Positions 28,024 through 36,500 of a stretch of DNA of 64,000 nt are shown one piece after another. The position numbers and the translations under genes were made by a program. The notes under the pieces were generated by a model. That model was not told the origin of the DNA. It did no database searches and was given only the letters and a program-made list of their open reading frames with translations. Source of the DNA: Chitinophagales bacterium (GTDB lineage Bacteria; Bacteroidota; Bacteroidia; Chitinophagales; Chitinophagaceae); assembly GCA_013298665.1 (NCBI GenBank), contig JAAFIK010000014.1, positions 24,306 through 88,305 of the forward strand, given 5' to 3'. Positions within the stretch are counted from its first letter, which is position 1; the number at the start of each line of letters is the position of its first letter.

Positions 28024-28758
28024 ATGATCAGGAAAGTGCTGATGACGAAAGATGAAATATTATCGCTTGAGCAAATAGTCTACAAAAATGGCAGGAATAA
28101 TACTGTACAGGTAATTACTGCACTGGCAGAACATTTTCCGGGTGAGGCAGTATTGTCAACCAGTTTCAGTATGGAAGATCAGGTCATCACGCATATGGTG
28201 GCGGCTAATCAGCTTGCTGTTGACATCTTTACGCTGGATACCGGACGGTTGTTTCCCGAAACCTACGCAGTATGGAGCAGTACGCTGGAGCGCTATGGGG
28301 TAAAAGTAAATGCCTATTATCCTGAGGCAGACCGGTTACAGAAATTTATCGCAGAACAGGGTCCCAATAGTTTTTTTGCTGCTGTAGAGAACAGGAAGAC
28401 CTGTTGCCATATACGTAAGGTTGAACCCCTGCAGCGGGCGCTGAAAGGCCGGAAGCTATGGATTACCGGCATACGCGCAGAACATTCGCAAAACCGGCAG
28501 GATATGACCGGTCTGGAATGGGATGAACAGAACAAGCTGTTAAAATACCACCCCCTGTTGTATTGGACAACAGATGATGTACGTGCCTACATCCGTACCC
28601 ATAAAGTGCCGTATAACCCGCTGCATGATAAGGGTTTTGTTAGTATTGGGTGTGCGCCCTGTACAAGAGCCATTCAGCCAGGAGAAGATTTCAGGGCAGG
28701 CCGTTGGTGGTGGGAGGAGGAAGGGAAAAAGGAGTGTGGATTACATTTACATCAGTAA
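28024..28758 (+). CDS. cysH: Adenylyl-sulfate reductase (CysH family, [4Fe-4S] type)
   Basis: Reduces activated sulfate to sulfite in assimilation. The 244-residue protein has the PP-loop-derived STSFSMEDQV segment near residue 45 and the FTLDTGRLFPET motif near 69. Cysteines 127-128 and 210/213 (KTCCHIRK and CAPC) are the ligands of the [4Fe-4S] cluster that marks APS reductases; PAPS-specific enzymes lack them. The catalytic Cys is C238 in KKECGLH. The absence of an APS kinase (CysC) domain or gene nearby agrees with direct APS use. ATG 28042 is an alternative start. A dyad lies upstream. Confidence 0.92.
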   Translation: MIRKVLMTKDEILSLEQIVYKNGRNNTVQVITALAEHFPGEAVLSTSFSMEDQVITHMVAANQLAVDIFTLDTGRLFPETYAVWSSTLERYGVKVNAYYPEADRLQKFIAEQGPNSFFAAVENRKTCCHIRKVEPLQRALKGRKLWITGIRAEHSQNRQDMTGLEWDEQNKLLKYHPLLYWTTDDVRAYIRTHKVPYNPLHDKGFVSIGCAPCTRAIQPGEDFRAGRWWWEEEGKKECGLHLHQ

Positions 28759-28775
28759 ATATTTTTTTGAATTAT

Positions 28776-28798
28776 ATTCCTACTAATTTAGTAGGAAT
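28776..28798 (+). promoter_or_regulatory. Dyad before cysD (strongest sulfur-operator candidate)
   Basis: A perfect inverted repeat with 11-base arms (ATTCCTACTAA and TTAGTAGGAAT around one T) lies in the 54-base gap between cysH and cysD. It contains the CTAC-N7-GTAG core seen before metY and cysH. Confidence 0.65.
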
Positions 28799-28812
28799 AT
28801 CAAACCTCATAT

Positions 28813-29721
28813 ATGACGAAGTATCGCTTGGATTATCTGGCACAACTGGAATCGGAAAGTATCCATATTTTCCGGGAGTTGGCTGCACAGTTTGAAAAAC
28901 CTGTTCTCCTGTTCAGCGGGGGTAAGGATTCCATTACACTTGTGCAGCTTGCCATACGTGCATTTGCACCCGGGAAGCTGCCATTTCCCCTCCTGCATAT
29001 TGATACCGGCCACAATTTTCCGGAAGCGCTGGAATACCGGGATCGTTTGGCTGAAGAAACCGGGGTTACATTGATTGTCCGGCAGGTTGCTGATACCATA
29101 AAACGAAAAGATCTTACAGAGCCCAAGGGAAAATTTGCCAGCCGTAACTGGTTGCAGACATTCACCCTGCTGGAGACAATAGAAGAATTTGGCTTTGACG
29201 CCTGTATAGGCGGAGCCCGCCGTGATGAGGAGAAAGCAAGGGCAAAAGAACGCATTTTTTCTGTGCGTGATGAATTTGGCCAGTGGGATCCCAAACTGCA
29301 ACGCCCTGAACTCTGGAACCTTTACAATGGCCGTATTCACAAAGGAGAAAATGTACGGGTTTTCCCGATCAGTAACTGGACAGAACTTGATGTATGGAAT
29401 TATATCCGTCGTGAAAACATCGGGTTGCCTTCAATATATTTCGCACACGACCGTGAAGTAATCTTATACGATGGGCAATGGGTGGCTGTTTCGCCATATA
29501 TGCGGTTGGATGAAACGGATGAAGTGGTGACGAAGAAAATCCGTTACCGTACAGTAGGCGATATGACCTGCACTGCGGCTGTTGAATCGGCTGCTGCCAC
29601 GCTTGATGAAGTGATCCATGAAATTATGGCGGCGAGGATCAGCGAACGCGGTGAAACCAGGATTGACGACAGGGTAACCGAAGCGGCGATGGAAGACCGG
29701 AAAAAGAACGGCTATTTCTAA
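28813..29721 (+). CDS. cysD: Sulfate adenylyltransferase subunit 2
   Basis: Catalytic subunit of ATP sulfurylase, which forms adenylyl sulfate from sulfate and ATP. The 302-residue length is normal. The PP-loop FSGGKDSITLVQLA near residue 35, the LHIDTGHNFPEALEYRD segment and the GGARRDEEKARAKERIFS block near residue 135 are diagnostic, as is the C-terminal DRVTEAAMEDRKKNGYF. Its stop abuts the cysN start. Confidence 0.97.
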   Translation: MTKYRLDYLAQLESESIHIFRELAAQFEKPVLLFSGGKDSITLVQLAIRAFAPGKLPFPLLHIDTGHNFPEALEYRDRLAEETGVTLIVRQVADTIKRKDLTEPKGKFASRNWLQTFTLLETIEEFGFDACIGGARRDEEKARAKERIFSVRDEFGQWDPKLQRPELWNLYNGRIHKGENVRVFPISNWTELDVWNYIRRENIGLPSIYFAHDREVILYDGQWVAVSPYMRLDETDEVVTKKIRYRTVGDMTCTAAVESAAATLDEVIHEIMAARISERGETRIDDRVTEAAMEDRKKNGYF

Positions 29722-30981
29722 ATGATTAATCAAAACAAAATGGACATTTTAAGATTTATAACAGCAGGTAGTGTTGACGATGGTAAAAGTACACTTATCG
29801 GGCGTCTGCTCTATGACAGTAAGAGTATACTGGTTGATCAGTTGGAGCAACTGGAAAAGCAGACCAGGAATAAGGCAACAGGCGATATTGATCTCGCCCT
29901 GCTTACTGATGGCCTGCGCGCTGAACGCGAACAGGGTATTACCATTGATGTTGCTTACCGTTATTTTACTACCCATAAGCGAAAGTTTATTATCGCAGAT
30001 GCTCCGGGTCATGTACAGTATACCCGTAATATGGTTACAGGGGCGTCTAATGCTGACCTGATCATCATCCTGATAGATGCACGACAGGGTGTTGTTGAGC
30101 AAACCCGCCGTCATTCCATCATTGCAGCATTACTCCACCTGCGGCATGTAGTGGTTGCCATTAATAAGATGGATCTGGTGAACTATGCCAATGATGTGTA
30201 TAACAACATTGTTATTGAATATGCACAGGTGGCGGAATCGCTGGGGCTGAAGGATATTACCTATATACCCATCAGTGCGCTTGATGGTGATAATATCGTT
30301 GAACCCTCCGCTAATCTGGATTGGTATGATGGCCCCACTTTGCTGGATGTGCTGGAGACGATTGAAGTGCAACAGGGAGTTAACCTTACGGATGCACGTT
30401 TCCCGGTGCAGTATGTCATAAGACCACAGTCGGAAATCCTCCACGATTACAGGGGGTATGCCGGAAAAATTACCAGCGGCATTTACCGGAAAGGTGATGC
30501 GGTGACGATACTGCCTTCAGGGCTGACCAGTACCATACTGGCTGTTGAAACCGGGGGAAGCGAGGTGGAAGAAGTATTCGCACCACAAAGCGCAGTGTTG
30601 CGCCTGGAAGATGATATTGATATCAGTCGCGGAGACCTTATTGTGAAAACGGCTGATGTGCACCAGGTCAGCGCCGATCTTGAATTGTTGCTTTGCTGGA
30701 TGGATACCAAGCCTTTGGTGGCAGGAAACAAATACTATCTGCAGCACAACAGCCGGCTGGTAAAGGCTGTTGTCCGGGAGATTGAATACCGGCTGGACGT
30801 GAATACGCTTGAAAAGCAAATGGCTCCCGAAAAAGTGCTTTTGAACGATATCGTTAAGGTTAAACTTAAAACGGCCTCACCGGTAGCTTACGATACTTAT
30901 GCGCAGTTGCCGGGTAATGGGGGTGCAATACTGATTGATGAAACCAGTAATGCAACTGTGGGTGCCTGTATGTTTCAATGA
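29722..30981 (+). CDS. cysN: Sulfate adenylyltransferase subunit 1 (GTPase)
   Basis: Regulatory GTPase subunit that couples GTP hydrolysis to ATP sulfurylase. The 419-residue protein carries the G1 motif AGSVDDGKSTLIGRLLYD, then EREQGITIDVAYR, DAPGHVQYTRNM and NKMDLV, followed by two beta-barrel domains. It has no C-terminal APS kinase extension, unlike CysNC fusions. Met7 at 29740 (MDILRFITAGS) is the more usual family start; the frame opens directly at the cysD stop (TAAATG). Confidence 0.95.
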   Translation: MINQNKMDILRFITAGSVDDGKSTLIGRLLYDSKSILVDQLEQLEKQTRNKATGDIDLALLTDGLRAEREQGITIDVAYRYFTTHKRKFIIADAPGHVQYTRNMVTGASNADLIIILIDARQGVVEQTRRHSIIAALLHLRHVVVAINKMDLVNYANDVYNNIVIEYAQVAESLGLKDITYIPISALDGDNIVEPSANLDWYDGPTLLDVLETIEVQQGVNLTDARFPVQYVIRPQSEILHDYRGYAGKITSGIYRKGDAVTILPSGLTSTILAVETGGSEVEEVFAPQSAVLRLEDDIDISRGDLIVKTADVHQVSADLELLLCWMDTKPLVAGNKYYLQHNSRLVKAVVREIEYRLDVNTLEKQMAPEKVLLNDIVKVKLKTASPVAYDTYAQLPGNGGAILIDETSNATVGACMFQ

Positions 30982-31015
30982 TTCCCTGAGGAGGGCATAA
31001 AATATTTTCAGCGTC

Positions 31016-31807
31016 ATGACAACAATGAAAGGAAAAGTGATTTTGGCAGGAGCGGGCCCCGGCGACCCGGAACTGATTACCATACGGTTGCAGCAGCGGT
31101 TGGCTGTTGCAGATGTGATCATTGCTGATCGCCTGGTCAACCCTGCGATCATTCAGCAATATGCATCTGCTGCTGCACGGATCGAATCAGCAGCAAAGCA
31201 AGGCTATGCTGCTGCATCAATGCCTCAGGAAACAATCAACCAGCTAATCCTCCAGTATGCACTTGAAGGAAAAACGGTATTGCGCCTCAAGGGTGGTGAT
31301 ATTGCATTTTTCAGCAATGTACTCGATGAACTGCAGACGCTGGCTGCGCATGGGATTGACTATGAAATCATACCCGGTATCACAGCAGCGTCGGGTGCTT
31401 CAGCTATGACGGGCATACCCCTTACTGCAAGGGGATACGCGCAGGGGGTACAGTTTCTCTCGTTTAATCCCAACAGCTATTTCAGTCCCGACCACTGGAA
31501 AGCGCTTGCCAGAAGTAATGATACGCTGGTTTTTTACATGGCGGCAAAAAATGTAATTGACCTTGCGGAGTTATTGCTCCGGTATACCAAAAAGCCAGCC
31601 ACACCGGTAGCAGTTATCGAACAAGCCACTACTGTATATCAGCGGGTGCATATTGCTGCATTAGATACCTGCAGTGATTTATTCGCCGGTATAGTGTTCA
31701 GTTCACCATCATTGGTCATCGTGGGTGAAGTGGTGCGCCTACATGAAAACTTCAACTGGTTCCGTACAGAAAGCAGGGGCTCGGTTTTTAGTGCATTGGT
31801 CAGTTAA
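31016..31807 (+). CDS. cobA: Uroporphyrinogen-III C-methyltransferase
   Basis: Adds two methyl groups to uroporphyrinogen III to give precorrin-2, the first step towards siroheme. The 263-residue protein is a stand-alone SUMT. The N-terminal VILAGAGPGDPELITIRLQQRLAVADVI, the LRLKGGDIAFFSNVLDEL motif near residue 92 and the IPGITAASGASAMTGIPLTARGYA block near 120 are clear. The next enzyme of the route, a Met8-like domain, is encoded at 39017. The gene lies between cysN and cysJ in one transcription unit. Met4 (31025) is an alternative start. Confidence 0.95.
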   Translation: MTTMKGKVILAGAGPGDPELITIRLQQRLAVADVIIADRLVNPAIIQQYASAAARIESAAKQGYAAASMPQETINQLILQYALEGKTVLRLKGGDIAFFSNVLDELQTLAAHGIDYEIIPGITAASGASAMTGIPLTARGYAQGVQFLSFNPNSYFSPDHWKALARSNDTLVFYMAAKNVIDLAELLLRYTKKPATPVAVIEQATTVYQRVHIAALDTCSDLFAGIVFSSPSLVIVGEVVRLHENFNWFRTESRGSVFSALVS

Positions 31808-31817
31808 ATTTTAAAAA

Positions 31818-33512
31818 ATGTTAGCGACTGTCCGCTTAAAGCAATTACAGGATTTTATCGCAGTTTCCTCAAAAGAGGAACTGATCTGGATTAACGGCTA
31901 TTTGTCCGGGCTGATCAGTAACACGTCTTTGCCAACGGAATCAGCGGCTGTACAGACTGTTAAACGCATTACCATTACTTATGGTACTGAAACCGGCAAT
32001 GCGCAGAAGCTGGCTCATGCTTTTGCTGCCAAAGCAAAAAAAAGCGGTATCCCTGTAAAGCTTACCGGGCTTGACCAATACCGGCTGCAAGACCTTGATA
32101 AAGAGGAATATTTTTTTACCATCATCAGTACACAGGGCGAGGGCGAACCACCGCTTGCCGCAAAAGCTTTTTACGATCATATCCACCGTAATGGATTTAA
32201 AGCACCCGGACTGCGTTACAGTGTGCTGGCACTTGGCGATACGGCCTATCCTCTTTTTTGCAAGACGGGTGAAGATGTGGACGCCCAGCTTGAAAGACTT
32301 GGCGGACAACGGCTCCTGCCCGTTAAAAAGTGTGACCTTGATTTTGAAACGGATGCTGAGCACTGGATGGATAGCGTGTTGGCGCAATTGCGTATTACCC
32401 CCTCGTCACCGCCTGCCTCAGGCAGCAAAACTGTACAGGTAGAAAAGTCTGCAACACGCAAATGGTTTTCCGGAACGGTGATTGAAAATTTTAATCTTAC
32501 GGCTACCGGCTCAACTAAAAAAACATACCATATTGCACTTGCCGTTCCGGATGTCAGTTACCTGCCCGGCGATTCAATGGCGATAGTTCCCCGGAATGAT
32601 GCAGTGGTGGTTGATCAAATACTGCAAATGGTGAATTTGTCCCCTTCGTATACAGTAGAATGGAAGGGGCAGTCTTATTCATTGGACACCCTGCTCAGGG
32701 ATAAGGTCAGTATCTGTTTTCTAAGTGAAAAAATTGTTCAGCAGTATGCTGAAACGACAGGCTGCACTATTCCTGCGCAACGTGCTGATCTGATACAATT
32801 GCTGCATACTTATCCGATAACGCACCATACGCAGTTTGACGGAGTATTACAATTCCTGCAACCTATAGCGCCGCGTATTTACAATATTGCCTCATCACCA
32901 ACGGCACATCCCGGCGAGGTACACATCATTGTTGCACAAGACCTTTTTTGGACCGGGGGGAACCTTCACACCGGATTGTGTACCGGATACCTTGAATCAT
33001 TGCAGGTTGGAGATGAACTCCGGTTTTTTATACAGGCGAACAAGCGTTTCCGTTTGCCGGATGCGGGCAAAGATATGATCATGATAGGGCCTGGTACGGG
33101 CATCGCTCCATTCCGCGCATTTACTGCAGAACGTGATGCGACGGGCGATACCGGAAAAAACTGGTTGTTCTTTGGCGAAACAGATTTTACTACAGATTTC
33201 TATTACCAGACGGAATGGCAGACCTGGTTCAATACGGGTGTATTGTCGAATGTGAGCCTTGCGTTTGAACATGCAAATAATGGCATTACGACCACTGTCG
33301 GTAAGCTGCAGCAGCAGTCTGCTGAATTATACCGCTGGATTGAAAATGGCGCAACTGTATACCTCTGCGGGGAAAAGGATCCGATGGGTAAAGCGGTGGA
33401 AGATATGCTGGTCAGGATTGCTGGTGAACAGGGAAGGCTTACGGGGGATGCGGCAGTCGCGTATATTGACCAACTCAAAAAGGATGGACGTTTTATAAAA
33501 GATCTTTATTGA
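31818..33512 (+). CDS. cysJ: Sulfite reductase flavoprotein subunit
   Basis: Diflavin reductase that passes electrons from NADPH to the hemoprotein CysI. The 564-residue protein has a flavodoxin domain at about 52-190 (ITYGTETGNAQKLA for FMN), then the FAD domain with RIYNIASSP near 354 and the NADP domain with MIGPGTGIAPFRAF near 418. It ends in the typical Tyr after DGRFIKDLY. It lies eleven bases after cobA and 71 bases before cysI, which supports the assignment. Confidence 0.94.
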   Translation: MLATVRLKQLQDFIAVSSKEELIWINGYLSGLISNTSLPTESAAVQTVKRITITYGTETGNAQKLAHAFAAKAKKSGIPVKLTGLDQYRLQDLDKEEYFFTIISTQGEGEPPLAAKAFYDHIHRNGFKAPGLRYSVLALGDTAYPLFCKTGEDVDAQLERLGGQRLLPVKKCDLDFETDAEHWMDSVLAQLRITPSSPPASGSKTVQVEKSATRKWFSGTVIENFNLTATGSTKKTYHIALAVPDVSYLPGDSMAIVPRNDAVVVDQILQMVNLSPSYTVEWKGQSYSLDTLLRDKVSICFLSEKIVQQYAETTGCTIPAQRADLIQLLHTYPITHHTQFDGVLQFLQPIAPRIYNIASSPTAHPGEVHIIVAQDLFWTGGNLHTGLCTGYLESLQVGDELRFFIQANKRFRLPDAGKDMIMIGPGTGIAPFRAFTAERDATGDTGKNWLFFGETDFTTDFYYQTEWQTWFNTGVLSNVSLAFEHANNGITTTVGKLQQQSAELYRWIENGATVYLCGEKDPMGKAVEDMLVRIAGEQGRLTGDAAVAYIDQLKKDGRFIKDLY

Positions 33513-33583
33513 GGAATACAAAAATCAACTCCTGTGAAAACGGCTGATGGGTGTTGCTGACATAATTACAATAGAAAAGAAAA

Positions 33584-35257
33584 ATGATGCGTGAACAAAA
33601 ACTTTCTCCGGTAGAAAAGATTAAGACCCGAAGTGACGGGCTTAGGGGCACCCTTGCCAAAAGTCTTACCGATGAGATTACCGGCGCTGTCCGGCCCGAC
33701 GACCATGCACTGATCAAATTTCACGGTATGTATGAGCAGGATGATCGTGACCTGCGGGAAGAGCGGGCGGCGAAAAAATTAGATAAGCTCTACAGCTTCA
33801 TGATCAGGCTGCGGATTCCGGGCGGGTTACTCACTGCCAAACAGTGGATAGCCGCGCATCATATTGCGGGCGACTTTTCCACAGGAGTGATCAAAGTGAC
33901 AACGCGGCAAACCATTCAGTTGCACGGCATCATGAAGCAAAACATTAAACCTGTTCTGCAGCAATTTAATCTTGCCGGCCTTGATTCGATTGCCGCTTGT
34001 GGTGATGTTAACCGTAATGTGGCCTGCGCCTCACACCCCAACCAGTCGCCGCTTCATGCCGAAATACATGCCTATGCGGCAAAGATCAGTAACCTGCTGT
34101 TACCAAAGACAAGGGCGTATTATGAAATCTGGCTGGATGAAGAAAAATTGGCAGCATATGATGAGACCGATCCGCTGTATGAGGATCGCTACCTGCCCAG
34201 AAAATTTAAAATCGGTATAGCCATACCCCCCAATAATGATGTAGATGTGCTGACCAATGATCTCGGGCTTATTGCTGTAGTGGAGCATGGGAAACTTACC
34301 GGGTTTAATATTGCTGCAGGGGGTGGGCTTTCGGCAACACACGGCAATGCGGATACTTATCCCCAGCTGGCAACTGTACTGGGTTTTGTTGAAGGAGAAG
34401 CGAACACACTTAAAGCAGTTTATGAAGTATTAACCATACAGCGTGATTTTGGCAACCGCAACGATCGTAAACTTGCCCGCCTGAAATATACCATCGATGG
34501 TATGGGGGTAAATGTCTTTAAGTCAGAACTGGAAAAGCGCTGTGGCTTTACACTGTCCCCCGTTCGCGATTATGTATTTACGCACCGGCATGACCAGTTG
34601 GGCTGGTCTGCTGATCACGAAGGGTTATGGTATTATACCCTGTCCATCGAGAATGGACTGGTAAAAGATGATGAGCGCCTGGCGCTTAAAACTGCACTTT
34701 TGGAAATAGCGGCAACAGACCGATTGCATTTTCGGTTTACAAGCAACCAAAACCTGCTGCTTGCAGGTATCAGCGAAAAGGATAAACCTGCTATTGATTC
34801 CATACTGGATGCTTATGGCATTACCTCCCGCCAGCTTTTGCTTTCCGGTATGCGCCGTAATGCGATGGCTTGTGTAGCACTGCCTACCTGCCCGCTTGCA
34901 CTTGCCGAAGGACAACGCTACCTGCCACTATTGCTGGATAAGGCTGAGGTATTGCTGAACAAGCATGGGTTACAGGACGACAATATAATAATCCGGATGA
35001 CGGGCTGTCCCAACGGTTGTGCAAGGCCTTATGCAGCGGAGATCGCCTTAGTGGGTACCGCTGCTGGTGAATATAACCTGCATATTGGTGGCGACAGGGA
35101 AGGGCAGCGGCTGAACCAATTATATAAACGGCAACTCCGCGAGGAAGCTATCCTTGCTGAAATGGATAACCTGTTGGGTGATTACAAACGCGAACGGCAG
35201 GATGGAGAAACCTTTGGTGATTATACCTGGCGTACTAAATTAAATGATCGTGATTGA
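33584..35257 (+). CDS. cysI: Sulfite reductase hemoprotein subunit
   Basis: Six-electron reductase that converts sulfite to sulfide using a siroheme coupled to a [4Fe-4S] cluster. The 557-residue length is right for CysI. The four cluster cysteines are visible in ACVALPTCPLAL near residue 430 and TGCPNGCARPYAAE near residue 474, and the substrate-site region CGDVNRNVACASHP lies near 145. Pairing with CysJ points to NADPH-dependent sulfite rather than nitrite reduction. The stop overlaps the start of the hemA-type gene by 14 bases, which suggests translational coupling of the enzyme to its cofactor pathway. Confidence 0.95.
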   Translation: MMREQKLSPVEKIKTRSDGLRGTLAKSLTDEITGAVRPDDHALIKFHGMYEQDDRDLREERAAKKLDKLYSFMIRLRIPGGLLTAKQWIAAHHIAGDFSTGVIKVTTRQTIQLHGIMKQNIKPVLQQFNLAGLDSIAACGDVNRNVACASHPNQSPLHAEIHAYAAKISNLLLPKTRAYYEIWLDEEKLAAYDETDPLYEDRYLPRKFKIGIAIPPNNDVDVLTNDLGLIAVVEHGKLTGFNIAAGGGLSATHGNADTYPQLATVLGFVEGEANTLKAVYEVLTIQRDFGNRNDRKLARLKYTIDGMGVNVFKSELEKRCGFTLSPVRDYVFTHRHDQLGWSADHEGLWYYTLSIENGLVKDDERLALKTALLEIAATDRLHFRFTSNQNLLLAGISEKDKPAIDSILDAYGITSRQLLLSGMRRNAMACVALPTCPLALAEGQRYLPLLLDKAEVLLNKHGLQDDNIIIRMTGCPNGCARPYAAEIALVGTAAGEYNLHIGGDREGQRLNQLYKRQLREEAILAEMDNLLGDYKRERQDGETFGDYTWRTKLNDRD

Positions 35258-36500
35258 TTACAACAGCATATTACAGGCACATACGGAAAGGTTGAAGACA
35301 GAGGGACTGTACCGCAGTTTTATGCCGGCAGATAAGAATGCCGCAACGGCTCCACGTTTCAGTTATACCGATGCAACTGGTTGCAGAAGAACAGCGATCA
35401 ACTGGTGCAGTAACGATTACCTGAATATGAGTGTGCATGAAGATGTTATTGCTGCATTATGCAAAACTGCTGTGGAAGCTGGTGCCGGCAGTGGAGGTAC
35501 CCGTAACATTTCAGGTACAACAACCTTGCACCAGCAACTTGAGCATACGATTGCAAGCCTGCACAGTAAGGCTTCAGCATTATTGTTCAACGGCGCTTAT
35601 GCAGCCAACCTTACCACACTCAGCACCCTGGGTAAGTTGTTGCCGGGATTGGTATTTATTTCCGATGAACGGAACCATGCCTCTATCATTGAAGGCATAA
35701 GGGCTGGCGGTAATCAAAAGTTCATCTTCCGGCATAATGATACTGATCATTTGCTGGCCATACTGAAGCGTATTCCTGCTGCACAGCCCAGGATAGTTGT
35801 CTTTGAATCGGTGTATTCTATGTGCGGTACCGTTGCACCTGTGGATGAGATCATACGAATTGCCCAAAGGTATAATGCGCTCAGTTATATTGATGAAGTA
35901 CATGCTGTCGGTTTATACGGCCGTAATGGTGCAGGGATCACAGCCTCTGAAGCCTGTGCAGCAGAGCCGGATATCATCAATGGTACGCTTGCCAAGGGTT
36001 ATGGCGTAATGGGTGGTTATATTGCCGGGTCTTCTGTATTGGTGGATGCCATACGCAGTTTTGGCAGTGGTTTTATTTTTACGAGCTCACTCTCCCCGGT
36101 ATTATGTGCGGCTGCTGATGCAAGCATAAAGTATGTCATACAACATCCGGAAATGCAAACTGCTTTTCACCGGCAGGTGGCGCAACTCAGGGAGTTGCTG
36201 CATGCGTATGATATACCCTATACAGATAACCCTTCACATATTACGCCCATTCCCATTGGTGATGCGGCCCGGTGCAGGGCCATTGCATCGGCATTACTGG
36301 AAGCGTATGGACTGTATCTTCAGCCTGTGCAATACCCAACAGTTCCAAAGGGAGAAGCCTGTCTCCGGATCATTACCACGCTCCGGCATGATGTAAGCGA
36401 TATGCTTTTTCTTGTGGAAAGCCTCAGAACGGTTTTGCTGGAAAACAGCCGCTTCACTACTGCGATTTCTTCACGGCTAAACACTGCAGCGCATGCATAA
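35244..36500 (+). CDS. hemA: 5-Aminolevulinate synthase (C4 pathway)
   Basis: Alpha-oxoamine synthase that condenses glycine and succinyl-CoA to 5-aminolevulinate. Within this PLP family the motifs are those of ALAS, not of KBL or BioF: NWCSNDYLNMSVHEDV, AGSGGTRNISGTTTLHQQLE, FESVYSMCGTVAPVDEI, IDEVHAVGLYGRNGAGI, and GTLAKGYGVMGGYIAG with the PLP lysine near residue 249. The late YLQPVQYPTVPKGEACLRI also fits. The 418-residue length is normal. Most Bacteroidota make aminolevulinate from glutamyl-tRNA, so an ALAS inside a sulfate-assimilation operon is notable. It overlaps cysI by 14 bases and the hemC fusion gene by eight. Confidence 0.9.
   Translation: MIVIDYNSILQAHTERLKTEGLYRSFMPADKNAATAPRFSYTDATGCRRTAINWCSNDYLNMSVHEDVIAALCKTAVEAGAGSGGTRNISGTTTLHQQLEHTIASLHSKASALLFNGAYAANLTTLSTLGKLLPGLVFISDERNHASIIEGIRAGGNQKFIFRHNDTDHLLAILKRIPAAQPRIVVFESVYSMCGTVAPVDEIIRIAQRYNALSYIDEVHAVGLYGRNGAGITASEACAAEPDIINGTLAKGYGVMGGYIAGSSVLVDAIRSFGSGFIFTSSLSPVLCAAADASIKYVIQHPEMQTAFHRQVAQLRELLHAYDIPYTDNPSHITPIPIGDAARCRAIASALLEAYGLYLQPVQYPTVPKGEACLRIITTLRHDVSDMLFLVESLRTVLLENSRFTTAISSRLNTAAHA

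Noticed and set aside
35244..36500. Reading as 2-amino-3-ketobutyrate ligase or BioF
   Set aside because: The GTRNISGT, ESVYSMCG and YGVMGGYIAG motifs are those of ALAS, and hem genes follow directly.
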